In this document: piece after piece, positions 9,250 to 18,096 of the stretch | How positions within the stretch are numbered: the first letter of the stretch is position 1 | Layout: every line of letters begins with the position of its first letter | Source of the DNA: Roseibacillus sp. | GTDB taxonomy: Bacteria > Verrucomicrobiota > Verrucomicrobiae > Verrucomicrobiales > Akkermansiaceae | Length of the DNA stretch: 43,475 nucleotides | Direction: 5' to 3' | Assembly (NCBI GenBank): GCA_002723015.1 | Contig: PBNG01000095.1 | Coordinates: 1 to 43,475, forward strand | Program-made: the position numbers and the translations under genes | The notes under the pieces: model-generated | What the model saw: the letters and a program-made list of their open reading frames with translations, nothing else | Databases searched by the model: none | Told to the model about the DNA's origin: nothing

Positions 9250-10209
9250 CTACCGCTCGAAAACCTCTACCTCCACCACATGAAAGCCCAGGTTGGCCGT
9301 GTTTTTCAGGCCATTAATTCTAATGTAGCGAGCCTTCGTGTCCTCTAAGTCGATCTCCTGCCATCCGGGATCCACTTTTTCAGCGCTGTGTACGACCTCC
9401 CACGATTCCCCGTCATTCGAAACAAGCAGCCTGTAGCTGTACTTTCGCCTGTCGAGGTCGTAGAGAAGAATCCGCACCTGTCCGATGGAAAAGACAGCCC
9501 TGAGATCCACTGAAAAATTGCAGGGGAAATTCTCAAAAGCGAACCCCTCCTTCGGGTTGTATTCTGTCCTCCCATCGATCAACAGTTCGGACCTGCGCGC
9601 TCCCCAGGCCCGCGCACCTCGGGAAGCCGAAGCGAGATCCTCTCGCTTCTCCTTCAAGGCCTCCTCCGCAGCCGAGGTTTCCAACATCGCCTTGACCTCT
9701 GGGAGATCTTTCACCCGCTGCTCTTCCTCCTCGACGACGAGCGCATCCTTAATCTTACCAATTCGTGTGAGTCTCCGCTTTTCTGTATCAAGAGCCCGAA
9801 AGTAAATGCTCAGGGTCGCCTTGAGCTTCCCGGCCCGGGCCGTCTGGATTTCAGAAATGCCGCGCTCCCAAGTCTCGCGGACCCTTTTCAGGCGGTAATC
9901 CACATCCGGAGGCAGGGGCCCCGGGTCATCTCCCGCTTCGACGAGTTCGATCTCATCCAGAACCTGAGCCGCTGGTTTAAGCCTTTCCGCCCTCGCCAGC
10001 TCTGCCTTTACTTTTTTCAATGAGTCAATGTAACGGAGGCGTAACTTCCTCGCCGCATTTCCATACTCATCAAGCTCGGCGTTCATCCTCTTTTCGAAAG
10101 AGGCTCGGTACTTTTGAACTGTCTCCTCGACGTCAGCGACCCCGACCAGCGTCAGGCACATGCTCACGAGGACAATCCGAAGAGAACCGCTGAAGGAGAA
10201 TTTCATCAC
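9250..10209 (-). CDS. Exported coiled-coil protein with C-terminal F5/8 type C (discoidin-like) domain
   Basis: 319 residues. A signal peptide covers about residues 1-25 (FSGSLRIVLVSMCLTLVGVA). Highly charged helical segments likely to form coiled coil span about 27-195. The C-terminal 120 residues look like a galactose-binding/discoidin (F5/8 type C) domain: a variable N-part, then SYRLLVSNDGESWEVVHS, GWQEIDLEDTKARYIRING and a final VVEVEVFER strand. Discoidin domains bind glycans or surfaces, so a periplasmic or surface role in holding the polymer is plausible. It sits inside the operon between the DCC protein and flippase genes, an unusual neighbour set. No catalytic domain is visible, and the specific function is not recognised. 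Confidence 0.75.
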   Translation of the reverse strand: MMKFSFSGSLRIVLVSMCLTLVGVADVEETVQKYRASFEKRMNAELDEYGNAARKLRLRYIDSLKKVKAELARAERLKPAAQVLDEIELVEAGDDPGPLPPDVDYRLKRVRETWERGISEIQTARAGKLKATLSIYFRALDTEKRRLTRIGKIKDALVVEEEEQRVKDLPEVKAMLETSAAEEALKEKREDLASASRGARAWGARRSELLIDGRTEYNPKEGFAFENFPCNFSVDLRAVFSIGQVRILLYDLDRRKYSYRLLVSNDGESWEVVHSAEKVDPGWQEIDLEDTKARYIRINGLKNTANLGFHVVEVEVFER

Positions 10210-10273
10210 AGGGACAGCATAGTTTTAAGTGTCATACGTAGTCCGGGCGTTCAAGGGAATTACCAAGATTCCT

Positions 10274-10666
10274 CTACAAGCCGAGAAACCTTTCCTTCTG
10301 GCTCTCGCTGGGGATGGCGCAACTTCTACCCTGCAAAATCTTATGCCGATTTCGCGCGATAAACCGATAGCATAAATCACGAAGTGGTCGGGGTATACAC
10401 AGACATATGCTGGAACTCACCCGATATCCCGGCAACTTCCTTGCGACCCGGAGAACCGCCGTGCTCCGCTCATAGAACCGCGTATCTTCAATAAAATACA
10501 TGGTATCCATGGACGGCTCCGTAACTCCATGTTCTGCCAATAACCCTCTGCCTGCATCAGACTGAATGGCGGCGAAATGAAACCGCCCCTTGACATCCCT
10601 TTTTAGGACGAATTGCACAATGGCTGCACAGAAGCTGCAGTCGCCATCGTAGAAAATCACATTCAT
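10274..10666 (-). CDS. DCC-family (DUF393) thiol-disulfide oxidoreductase-like protein
   Basis: 130-residue small protein of the DCC/DUF393 family. The N-terminal hallmark DGDCSFC (residues 8-14) places a conserved Asp and two cysteines in a thioredoxin-like first helix. Downstream conserved features are FAAIQSDAGRGLL (about 31-43), the LRVARKLPGYR segment and the YRFIARNRHKI motif near residue 100-110. The biochemical role of the family is poorly known, although a redox function is suggested by the cysteines. The start lies only six bases after the stop of the aminotransferase gene, so it is co-translated with sugar-nucleotide genes. Why a DCC protein belongs in this operon is unclear. Confidence 0.85.
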   Translation of the reverse strand: MNVIFYDGDCSFCAAIVQFVLKRDVKGRFHFAAIQSDAGRGLLAEHGVTEPSMDTMYFIEDTRFYERSTAVLRVARKLPGYRVSSSICLCIPRPLRDLCYRFIARNRHKILQGRSCAIPSESQKERFLGL

Positions 10667-10672
10667 TCCTCT

Positions 10673-11869
10673 CTATTGTCTTTCACTCTTCAAAAATTCC
10701 TCAACCGCCTTCACAACCCAATCCTGCATCTCTGTTCCAAGCTCGGGATAGACAGGTATGCTGAGCACCTCTCCTGCTAACTGATGCGCGATCCCATTCC
10801 CCTGCCGGCTCTCCGCCGGCAGATCGGCAAAGCACTCCTGCTGATCCATCGTGAGTGGGTAGTAGACCTCGCTCCCTATCTCCCTGTCCGCAAGATGCTT
10901 CCGGAGAAGCTCCCTCTGCCCCTCTCCCCTGACCCGCAGGGTAAACTGGTTCCAAATGTGTTTATTGTGCTCATAGGGCACAGGGAGAACTATCCTCGCC
11001 CTGCCAAGAGCCTCTTCCTGAGTCGCGGCGCATCCACAATGCTCCGGAGACGCAGATACCACTCCATCAAGAGCGGACAGTTTCTCAATGTAGTAGGCCG
11101 CATTTTCCTGACGAGCCTGACTGTAGCCGTCATAATGATGAAGTTTCACTCTTAAAAGCGCCGCCTGCAGGGGATCCAGACGGAAATTACCCCCTATCTC
11201 CCGATGAAAATATTTGGGCTTGGAACCATGCATACGGAGTATCCGCGCGCGCTCTGCCAGACCGTCATCATTGCACACCACCATACCGCCATCACCAAAC
11301 CCTCCGAGGTTCTTGGACGGGAAAAAACTGAAGGTTCCAAAGTCTCCCATGGCCCCGCATCCCTTGTCCCGGTAGCGGGCACCGATGGCCTGCGCGCCAT
11401 CCTCAATAACATGACATCCATGCTCTGCGGCAAGGGCCATGACCGCATCCATCTCGGCAGACTGTCCAAAGAGATGCACGGGGATGATCGCCTTGGTTTT
11501 CTCCGTCATCTTCCTCGCCGCATCCTCCACATCAATGTTGAAGCACACCGGACAGGCATCGACGAACACTGGTGTGGCTCCCACTCGCGATATGCACCCA
11601 GCAGTCGCAAAGAAAGTAAAGGTCGGGCAGAGCACTTCATCGCCCGGGCCAACATCCAGCGCCATCAATGATAGCAGGATGGCATCTGTGCCCGAGGAAA
11701 CCCCAATCCCATGCCTGGCACCAACAAAGCCAGCTATCTCCCTCTCAAACTCCTCAACCTCGGGACCCATGATGAATCGGCCCGACTGAAGCACCCCGGC
11801 GAATGCAGCGGTCAGCTCTTCTTCGAGCGGCAGATTCTGTGCGTTGACATCGAGAAGTGGTACTTTCAT
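10673..11869 (-). CDS. wbpE: DegT/DnrJ/EryC1/StrS aminotransferase (WbpE/WlbC-like)
   Basis: 398-residue PLP-dependent sugar aminotransferase. The PLP lysine lies in SFFPSKNLGGFGDGG (about residues 181-195), and the EDGAQAIGA segment (about 157-165) supplies the cofactor ring-stacking Asp. Beside it lie an acetyltransferase, a Gfo/Idh dehydrogenase and a UDP-sugar 6-dehydrogenase. The likely reaction is therefore transamination of UDP-3-keto-GlcNAcA to UDP-GlcNAc3NA, the WbpE/WlbC step. Length and start (MKVPLLDVNAQN) are normal for the family. The assignment to this exact reaction rests on the gene set. A different 3- or 4-keto sugar remains possible. Confidence 0.85.
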   Translation of the reverse strand: MKVPLLDVNAQNLPLEEELTAAFAGVLQSGRFIMGPEVEEFEREIAGFVGARHGIGVSSGTDAILLSLMALDVGPGDEVLCPTFTFFATAGCISRVGATPVFVDACPVCFNIDVEDAARKMTEKTKAIIPVHLFGQSAEMDAVMALAAEHGCHVIEDGAQAIGARYRDKGCGAMGDFGTFSFFPSKNLGGFGDGGMVVCNDDGLAERARILRMHGSKPKYFHREIGGNFRLDPLQAALLRVKLHHYDGYSQARQENAAYYIEKLSALDGVVSASPEHCGCAATQEEALGRARIVLPVPYEHNKHIWNQFTLRVRGEGQRELLRKHLADREIGSEVYYPLTMDQQECFADLPAESRQGNGIAHQLAGEVLSIPVYPELGTEMQDWVVKAVEEFLKSERQ

Positions 11870-11901
11870 GGTTTTCGGTCCGATCGTGTTGAGGAAGGGG
11901 C

Positions 11902-12561
11902 TTAAGGCTGTCTTCCGTTCCTGATTTCACGATAACTTCGCTCTCCCCTTGTAAGCCGCTGGGGAAGTGGCTCTTCCTCATCCAAATCGAGACAGCGAAC
12001 GCCCCCTTCATCGTGCTCCCGATAACGAAATCCACTCTCGGGGCAGACCATAACGCCCTCCTCGTCCGGGTTTTCCAGTCTATGGCCATGCCGAGACATC
12101 CACCCCTTGATCGCTCCGGGAACCCCTACTACCAGGGAGTAGTCCGGAACACTTCGAGTTACCACTGCTCCAGCTGCAATGAAGGCGTAGCGCCCAATCG
12201 TTACTCCGCACACAATAGTGGCATTCGCGCCAACTGATGCCCCTTTCTTGATTAAGGTAGATTCGTAAAGCGTCTTTCGACTTACCTCGGAACGGGGATT
12301 GGTCACGTTAGTGAGGACACATGAGGGACCTAGGAACACATCATCCTCAATCGTGGTCCCGGCATAAATCGAAACGCCATTCTGGACCTTGACGTTAGAT
12401 CCGATCACTACCTCATCAGCTACCATCGTATTCTGCCCAAAGGAACATCTCTCTCCAATCTTCGCTCCCCCACAGATATGGCTGAAATGCCAGATGCGGC
12501 ACCCCTCTCCTATCTGGGCACCTTCATCGATAATCGCACTATCGTGAGCCTTATAATTCAT
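11902..12561 (-). CDS. wbpD: Hexapeptide-repeat N-acetyltransferase (WbpD/WlbB-like)
   Basis: 219-residue left-handed beta-helix acyltransferase. Hexapeptide repeats run from about residue 8 to 130 (for example IDEGAQIGEGCRIWHFSHICG, GVSIYAGTTIEDDVFLGPS, GANATIVCGVTIGRYAFIAAGA). The HFSHICGGAKIGERC and VFLGPSCVLTN segments are typical of WlbB/WbpD, which acetylate the 3-amino group of UDP-GlcNAc3NA. A C-terminal extension of about 60 residues after YSLVVGVPG includes CPESGFRYREHDEGGVRC, a feature of this subfamily. The start overlaps the stop of the dehydrogenase gene by four bases, implying coupling. The role is strongly supported by the neighbours. Confidence 0.88.
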   Translation of the reverse strand: MNYKAHDSAIIDEGAQIGEGCRIWHFSHICGGAKIGERCSFGQNTMVADEVVIGSNVKVQNGVSIYAGTTIEDDVFLGPSCVLTNVTNPRSEVSRKTLYESTLIKKGASVGANATIVCGVTIGRYAFIAAGAVVTRSVPDYSLVVGVPGAIKGWMSRHGHRLENPDEEGVMVCPESGFRYREHDEGGVRCLDLDEEEPLPQRLTRGERSYREIRNGRQP

Positions 12562-13496
12562 TTTCGCATCACCTTTTCAGCTTCTTCCAATACCCGCACC
12601 GTTTCAAAGCCATTTCGCCCATCTGAAACTGGCCCTTTTCGCTCCCGGCAACACTCTAGGAAATGTTCCAGCTCCAGGCGCAACGGCTGGGCGCTTCCTT
12701 CAAACAGGATCTCCTCTCCCCGATCATGATGATTACCTTCGAGGTCAACCACCTTGTGATGCATGACAACCTTGCTGCCGGCTTCATCAAATACCAGCAT
12801 CCCCTTCTCCCCTCCTACGATTAGCTCGCGCTCCATTCGCGGCCACAGCCATGAATTATGAAGAGTCGCCTTCACCCCACTCGGGAAGCCAAGGTGAAGG
12901 TAGGTATCATCCTCCACCCCGGGCGTAATTGCGGCGTGTCCCCATGCCTCGATCTGATCTGGAGACTCCCCCGCAAGGACAAGGAGGACTGCTACGTCAT
13001 GCACCCCAAAGCTCCACATTACGTTTTCGTCCCTGCGGATCCGCCCCAACTTCGATCTGCGCTGATGAAGTGTGTAGACCTGACCCAGTTTTCCGGCACG
13101 CAGGAAGTCCCCCATAAAGTTCACAGCTGGCTGGTAGAGCAGGAGATGCCCAACCATCAGGATGCGATCACCCCGCTCTGCGAGTTGATGCAGCGCAAGT
13201 GCTTCAGCAGAATCAAGAGTCACAGGTTTTTCAACTAAGATATCCATCCCTGCCTCGAGTGCCCTCCGGGCAATGCCAAAGTGGGTTGCCGCGGGAGTCG
13301 CAATGGCAACCGCATCGTATCCAGCGGCGAGCAATTCTGTATCGTTATCAAAGATATCTATCCCGGGAGCTTGCTGTGAAGCATGGGAACGATTCTCGTC
13401 CACGGGATCGGCAACTCCAGCCAGAACCCCCAGCTCCGCAAAGTTACGAACCAGGTTTTTTCCCCAGTGTCCCGCGCCAATAACTCCAACTTTCAT
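12558..13496 (-). CDS. wbpB: Gfo/Idh/MocA dehydrogenase (WbpB/WlbA-like)
   Basis: 312-residue NAD-dependent oxidoreductase, expected to oxidise C3 of UDP-GlcNAcA. The Rossmann motif is GVIGAGHWGKNL (residues 4-15), close to the GxGxWG form seen in WlbA. The catalytic EKP motif lies in ILVEKPVTLDS (about 87-97), and the C-terminal domain contains the YQPAVNF segment with the Tyr common in this family. It starts 25 bases after the kpsF-like stop and overlaps the acetyltransferase start by four bases. With neighbours at 10673, 11902 and 14521 it completes a UDP-GlcNAc3NAcA route. The alternative is an oxidoreductase acting on another nucleotide sugar. Confidence 0.85.
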   Translation of the reverse strand: MKVGVIGAGHWGKNLVRNFAELGVLAGVADPVDENRSHASQQAPGIDIFDNDTELLAAGYDAVAIATPAATHFGIARRALEAGMDILVEKPVTLDSAEALALHQLAERGDRILMVGHLLLYQPAVNFMGDFLRAGKLGQVYTLHQRRSKLGRIRRDENVMWSFGVHDVAVLLVLAGESPDQIEAWGHAAITPGVEDDTYLHLGFPSGVKATLHNSWLWPRMERELIVGGEKGMLVFDEAGSKVVMHHKVVDLEGNHHDRGEEILFEGSAQPLRLELEHFLECCRERKGPVSDGRNGFETVRVLEEAEKVMRK

Positions 13497-13521
13497 GGAT
13501 CACCTTATCTCTGAAACGTGG

Positions 13522-14472
13522 TCATGATCCCACGATATCGTGCATGCGGATCACACCCTGCAGGATCCCTTCCCCATTCGTGACCGGAAGGGCATAGACC
13601 TTCCGATCAGGATTTTCCATCACCTCCAAAACCCGGGAGAGCCGCTCTTCCCCGGCGATCGTCACCGGGGTCTCTGTCATGATGGCATCGGCGGTTGCAT
13701 CATAGGATTTTTCAAGCACCGCCCTGCGGATGTCCCCATCCGTAATCACCCCGAGGAGCTCTTCCCCAGAGCCCACGACGCAGACCAGTCCCAGAGGGTA
13801 TCTTGTGAGAGCCGCCACCACCTCATCCAGACTGGCTTTGCTATCAAGAGCGGCGACCTGGGACCGTGGCTGCATGACATCACAGGCCCTGAGGAGGAGC
13901 CGACGGCCCAAGACCCCCCCGGGATGCAGGACCGCAAAATCCTCCTCGCTGAATCCCCGCTCCGCCTGCAGGGAGGCTGCCAGAGCATCTCCGGCCACTA
14001 GCGCGAGCGTGGCGCTACACATCGGAGCAAGGTTGAGAGAATCTCCCTCCTCGCCGATCTCGATGGGAATGACAAGGTCCAGATTGCCTCCCAAGGATCC
14101 CACGGGCTTACCCAGCATCCCGATGGTCCGGACGCCAATTTCCCGCAGGCTCGGCAACATGCGCAGAAGCTCTTCGGTTTCCCCACTGTTAGAAACAAGG
14201 ATGACAATGTCTCCGGGACAGATCACGCCCATATCTCCATGAAGAGCCTCCGCCGCGTTAAGAAAGACAGCGGGAGTCCCCGTGGAAGCAAGAGTTGCAG
14301 CCGTCTTGTGGCCGACGATCCCTGATTTACCAACCCCCGTGACAACAACTTTTCCAGCCCCCTCAAGGATCATGTTTGCCGCATGACTTACCGCCCCTTC
14401 CGCCGATTTTCGAAAACGCTTGAGGGACTCCTCTACCGCATCAATGAGCTTATGAAATGGTTGCCGTTCCAT
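13522..14472 (-). CDS. kpsF: KpsF/GutQ-family arabinose-5-phosphate isomerase
   Basis: 316-residue sugar-phosphate isomerase. An N-terminal SIS domain shows TGVGKSGIVGHKTAATLASTG (about residues 44-64) and SNSGETEELLRMLP (about 113-126). The family signature HPGGVLGRRLL is near residue 183-193. Two CBS domains follow, with MQPRSQVAALD and IMTETPVTIAG. These enzymes interconvert ribulose 5-phosphate and arabinose 5-phosphate for Kdo synthesis, and KpsF is the capsule-linked paralogue. No Kdo synthase, CMP-Kdo synthetase or Kdo transferase is visible nearby, so the product may feed general LPS Kdo or the enzyme may act on another sugar phosphate. The family call is firm. Confidence 0.9.
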   Translation of the reverse strand: MERQPFHKLIDAVEESLKRFRKSAEGAVSHAANMILEGAGKVVVTGVGKSGIVGHKTAATLASTGTPAVFLNAAEALHGDMGVICPGDIVILVSNSGETEELLRMLPSLREIGVRTIGMLGKPVGSLGGNLDLVIPIEIGEEGDSLNLAPMCSATLALVAGDALAASLQAERGFSEEDFAVLHPGGVLGRRLLLRACDVMQPRSQVAALDSKASLDEVVAALTRYPLGLVCVVGSGEELLGVITDGDIRRAVLEKSYDATADAIMTETPVTIAGEERLSRVLEVMENPDRKVYALPVTNGEGILQGVIRMHDIVGS

Positions 14473-14520
14473 AATTTGATTCCTGCGCGATTTTGGGAGA
14501 TAACGCCACCAGAGCCCCCT

Positions 14521-15855
14521 CTAGGCCTTCACCACCTGCCCCTTCCCGGGGGTCAATCCTGCGCCAGCTATCGCATTCCTCGTATCAATCACCAGATCCG
14601 CATGTTCAAGTAATCCTTCCAGGTCGAAGGCCCGGTGATTCGTCGCGATCACAATGCAATCAAAGGCGGCAATGGTTTCCGGATGCCATGTCACTGATCT
14701 GGTCCCAGTCCACCGCGCATGTTCCCGGGTCGGGAGAATCTCCGGAATGTGAGGATCATAATAACTGATCTCTGCTCCGAGTTCTGCCAGCTGGTCCATC
14801 AGGTCAAAGGCGGGCGACTCGCGCATATCATCGACGTCTTCCTTGTAGGCGAGGCCCATGAGCAGGATCCGGCTTCCCTTCACGGATTTAACTCGGTCAT
14901 TCAGCGCCTCCATGGTCCTTTGAACGACCCACTGCGGCATACTGTTATTGATTTCACCCGCCAGCTCGATGAACCGGGTATGAACGCCATACTCCCGCGC
15001 CTTCCAGGTTAGATAAAAGGGATCGATGGGAATGCAGTGCCCCCCAAGTCCCGGCCCGGGATAGAACGCCTTGAAGCCAAAGGGCTTGGTGGAGGCCGCC
15101 TCGATGACCTCCCAGATGTCGATCCCCATGTGGTCTGCAGCGACCTTCAACTCGTTGACGAGTCCTATATTCACGGCTCGATAGATGTTTTCCAGCAACT
15201 TGGAAAATTCGGCAATCCGGGTGGACCGGACAGGAACCACCTGGGAAATAACCGCCTGATAGAGGGCCTGCCCGACCCGCGCGCAGTTCGCAGTCGTCCC
15301 GCCTACCACCTTGGGAATAATGGTCGCTGAAAAGTTCGGATTTCCCGGGTCCTCCCTCTCCGGTGAGTAGACAAGAAAGAGATCCTCTCCCACCGTCAAT
15401 CCTGTTCCCTCAATTCGAGGGCGCAATTCTTCTTCGGTAGTCCCGGGATACGTTGTGCTCTCCAGACTCACGATCTGCCCCACCCGGAGATGCGGCACAA
15501 GACCCTTAATGGTCCCCACGACAAAGCTCAGGTCGGGCTCGTTGTGATCGTCCAGGGGTGTCGGCACACACATGATAAGGGCATCGGCCCGGGAGGCCTC
15601 CGAGAAATCCGATGTCGGCTCAAGGCGCCCGTCCTCGACGGCCTCCCGGATCGATTCCCCGGGAATATGCTCGATATAGCTCTCTCCCCCCTGGAGGGCC
15701 TTGACCTTGCCTTCGTCGATATCCAGGCCAATGACGCGGAACCCTCGATCCACAAAGCCAAGGACCAACGGAAGTCCCACATACCCCAGACCAACGATAC
15801 CAACCACCGCGGATTGGCCCCCGATTTTCTCAATCAACTTGTCTGCCTGTGTCAT
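14521..15855 (-). CDS. wbpA: UDP-N-acetyl-hexosamine 6-dehydrogenase (WbpA/WecC type)
   Basis: 444-residue UDP-glucose/GDP-mannose dehydrogenase family enzyme that oxidises C6 of a UDP-sugar to a carboxylate with two NAD. N-terminal NAD site: GIVGLGYVGLPLVLGFVDRG (about residues 19-38). The LESTTYPGTTEE loop (about 131-142) and the catalytic-cysteine segment GPGLGGHCIPIDPFYLTWKA (about 267-286) are intact. With WbpB, WbpD and WbpE homologues in the same operon the best substrate is UDP-GlcNAc. WecC-type action on UDP-ManNAc is an alternative, notable because a WecG/TagA-type transferase also lies in the locus. It is seven bases behind the cysN stop. Confidence 0.9.
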   Translation of the reverse strand: MTQADKLIEKIGGQSAVVGIVGLGYVGLPLVLGFVDRGFRVIGLDIDEGKVKALQGGESYIEHIPGESIREAVEDGRLEPTSDFSEASRADALIMCVPTPLDDHNEPDLSFVVGTIKGLVPHLRVGQIVSLESTTYPGTTEEELRPRIEGTGLTVGEDLFLVYSPEREDPGNPNFSATIIPKVVGGTTANCARVGQALYQAVISQVVPVRSTRIAEFSKLLENIYRAVNIGLVNELKVAADHMGIDIWEVIEAASTKPFGFKAFYPGPGLGGHCIPIDPFYLTWKAREYGVHTRFIELAGEINNSMPQWVVQRTMEALNDRVKSVKGSRILLMGLAYKEDVDDMRESPAFDLMDQLAELGAEISYYDPHIPEILPTREHARWTGTRSVTWHPETIAAFDCIVIATNHRAFDLEGLLEHADLVIDTRNAIAGAGLTPGKGQVVKA

Positions 15856-15862
15856 GGTATTG

Positions 15863-17107
15863 CTAGAGGATCATCCCTGCGCCCACCGTCTCATTGCTGC
15901 CAGAGTCAATCAGGATAAACGATCCGGTGTGCCGGTTCCGACGATAGGGATCATGCAACAGCGGAGCAGCAGATCTCAACTTGATTCGACCAATCTCATT
16001 CAACTGAAAGGAATCTACGTCTTCCTGCTTGCGGAGGGTATTGATGTCCACCTTGTAGCGAATCTCCTCGACGATGGCCTTGGTTTCTCTCGTTGTGTGT
16101 CGAAGGATATACTTGCCTCTCTGGCGCAAGGGCTTCTGTGAAAACCAGCACACCATGGCATCGAGATCCTGCCCCACTACTGGCTGGTTATTGGGCTTGG
16201 CGATCATGTCGCCTCTCGAAAGGTCAATCTCGTCCTCAAGGGTAAGACAGACCGACTGCGGGGCAAAAGCCTCCTTCTTCTCTCCCTCAGCGGAATGAAT
16301 CCCCTTTACTCGGGTCGTAAAACCGGACGGCAGAACCGCGACTTCGTCTCCCGGCTTGAAAACTCCCCCGGCGACCCGGCCCGCATATCCCCGGAAATCA
16401 TGCCACTGATCACTCTGCGGCCGGATGACCCATTGGACGGGAAAGCGGGCATCCACGTGGTTCTCCTCGCCACCAATATAGACATTCTCAAGATGATAGA
16501 GGAGAGAGGGGCCCTCATACCACGGAGTCTCCTCGGAACGCTCGACCACATTGGTTCCCTCAAGCGCTGAAATCGGTATGGCCTGAATTCCCACGATACT
16601 GTCGAGACGGGAGGCAAATGACTCATACTCACGTACGATGGTTTCATAGGCCTCCTGCGAATAGTCAACGAGGTCCATTTTGTTTACCGCGAGGACGACG
16701 TGCTGGATACGAAGGAGATTGGCAATGAACGAATGCCGCTTGGTCTGTTCGATGACTCCCTTCCGAGCGTCGACGAGAACAATCGCCACATTGGCGGTGG
16801 AGGCCCCGGTAACCATGTTGCGTGTGTATTGAGTATGCCCCGGGGTGTCCGCGATGATAAACTTGCGCCTTGGAGTCGCGAAATAACGATAAGCGACATC
16901 AATAGTGATGCCCTGTTCCCGCTCGGCCCTCAGCCCATCAGTCAGGAGCGCCAGATTAACATGCATGTCACCCCGCTTGCGCGAACTTTCCTCAATCGCC
17001 TCGAGCTGATCCTCAAAGATCGATTTTGAGTCGTGAAGCAGGCGTCCAATCAAGGTCGACTTTCCGTCATCCACTGATCCCGCCGTAGTGAATCTCAACA
17101 AATCCAT
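15863..17107 (-). CDS. cysN: Sulfate adenylyltransferase GTPase subunit (CysN)
   Basis: 414-residue EF-Tu-like GTPase that drives APS formation by CysD. GTP-binding motifs are GSVDDGKS (residues 10-17), DTPGH (about 92-96) and NKMDL (about 147-151). CysN-specific segments include LLTDGLRAEREQGITIDVAYRYF, split by the switch I region. The protein is not fused to CysC, which is a separate gene here. It lies 83 bases behind cysD and seven before the UDP-sugar dehydrogenase gene. In assimilatory clusters the neighbours would be cysH/I/J; instead they are glycan genes with two sulfotransferases, suggesting PAPS supply for polysaccharide sulfation. Confidence 0.94.
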   Translation of the reverse strand: MDLLRFTTAGSVDDGKSTLIGRLLHDSKSIFEDQLEAIEESSRKRGDMHVNLALLTDGLRAEREQGITIDVAYRYFATPRRKFIIADTPGHTQYTRNMVTGASTANVAIVLVDARKGVIEQTKRHSFIANLLRIQHVVLAVNKMDLVDYSQEAYETIVREYESFASRLDSIVGIQAIPISALEGTNVVERSEETPWYEGPSLLYHLENVYIGGEENHVDARFPVQWVIRPQSDQWHDFRGYAGRVAGGVFKPGDEVAVLPSGFTTRVKGIHSAEGEKKEAFAPQSVCLTLEDEIDLSRGDMIAKPNNQPVVGQDLDAMVCWFSQKPLRQRGKYILRHTTRETKAIVEEIRYKVDINTLRKQEDVDSFQLNEIGRIKLRSAAPLLHDPYRRNRHTGSFILIDSGSNETVGAGMIL

Positions 17108-17190
17108 TGTGTATCAGTTGCGTTGCTTTTGTTTTGCTCCACCGGAACAGCATCATGCGCTTTGTTGCAATGGCCCGGAAGACCCGGGGC

Positions 17191-18096
17191 TTAGAAGTAA
17201 CCCTCTTTCTTACGGTCCTCCATCGCGGTCTCGGACCTTTTGTCGTCGGCCCGGTTCCCTCGCTCTGTCTGGCGAGCCGCCGAGACTTCCTCAATGATCT
17301 TCTCCATCGTGTCGGCGGTTGACTCTACCGCACCAGTGATGGTGGCATCCCCCATGGTCCGGAAACGAATCATTTTGTTCTCCACCACCTCACCTTCGCG
17401 GGGTTGCACAAAATCAGAAACGGCAAGAATGGTTCCATTCCGCAGGACGGTTTCTCGTTCATGCGCGTAATAAAGGCTTGGTAATTCAATACCCTCTCTC
17501 TGCATGTACATCCAGACGTCCATCTCGGTAAAATTCGAAAGGGGGAAGATCCGGAAATGCTCCCCCTCATGTTTTCGCCCGTTGAAAAGATTCCACAACT
17601 CAGGCCGCTGATTCTTGGGATCCCACTGCCCGAAGTCATCCCGGTGGGAGAAAAAACGCTCCTTGGCGCGTGCCTTCTCCTCATCACGTCTGCCACCACC
17701 CAGTGCCGCATCGAAGCCATTCTCCTCGATCGTATCCAGCAGCGTCGTGATCTGCAGGCTGTTCCGCGACGCATTCGCAGTTTTTTCTTCCTCAACTTTA
17801 CCCTCGTCGATCGACCTTTGAACCGAGCCCACGACAAGGCGAGCCCCCAGCTTCTCCACAAAAGCATCCCGATACTCGAGAGTCTCCGGGAAGTTATGAC
17901 CGGTATCGATGTGCACGAGAGGGAAGGGCAACCGGGCGGGCCAGAAAGCCTTACAGGCAAGATGGGCCATGACGATCGAGTCCTTTCCTCCCGAGAACAG
18001 GAGCGCGGGATTTTCAAACTGGCTCGCCGTTTCCCTCAGCACGAAGATGGCTTCCGCTTCAAGCTGGTCGAGGTGACTTAGTTGGTAGTCAGGCAT
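17191..18096 (-). CDS. cysD: Sulfate adenylyltransferase catalytic subunit (CysD)
   Basis: 301-residue ATP sulfurylase small subunit, PP-loop superfamily, making APS from ATP and sulfate. The PP-loop is SGGKDSIVMAH (about residues 35-45), followed by HIDTGHNFPETLEYRD (about 62-77). LGGGRRDEEKARAKER (about 123-138) and the C-terminal RFRTMGDATITG are diagnostic. The open frame extends further upstream, but the ATG at 18096 (MPDYQLSHLDQLE) gives the usual length of about 300 residues and overlaps the cysC stop by eight bases, so it was chosen over the first ATG at 18186. It works with CysN encoded next. Confidence 0.95.
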   Translation of the reverse strand: MPDYQLSHLDQLEAEAIFVLRETASQFENPALLFSGGKDSIVMAHLACKAFWPARLPFPLVHIDTGHNFPETLEYRDAFVEKLGARLVVGSVQRSIDEGKVEEEKTANASRNSLQITTLLDTIEENGFDAALGGGRRDEEKARAKERFFSHRDDFGQWDPKNQRPELWNLFNGRKHEGEHFRIFPLSNFTEMDVWMYMQREGIELPSLYYAHERETVLRNGTILAVSDFVQPREGEVVENKMIRFRTMGDATITGAVESTADTMEKIIEEVSAARQTERGNRADDKRSETAMEDRKKEGYF

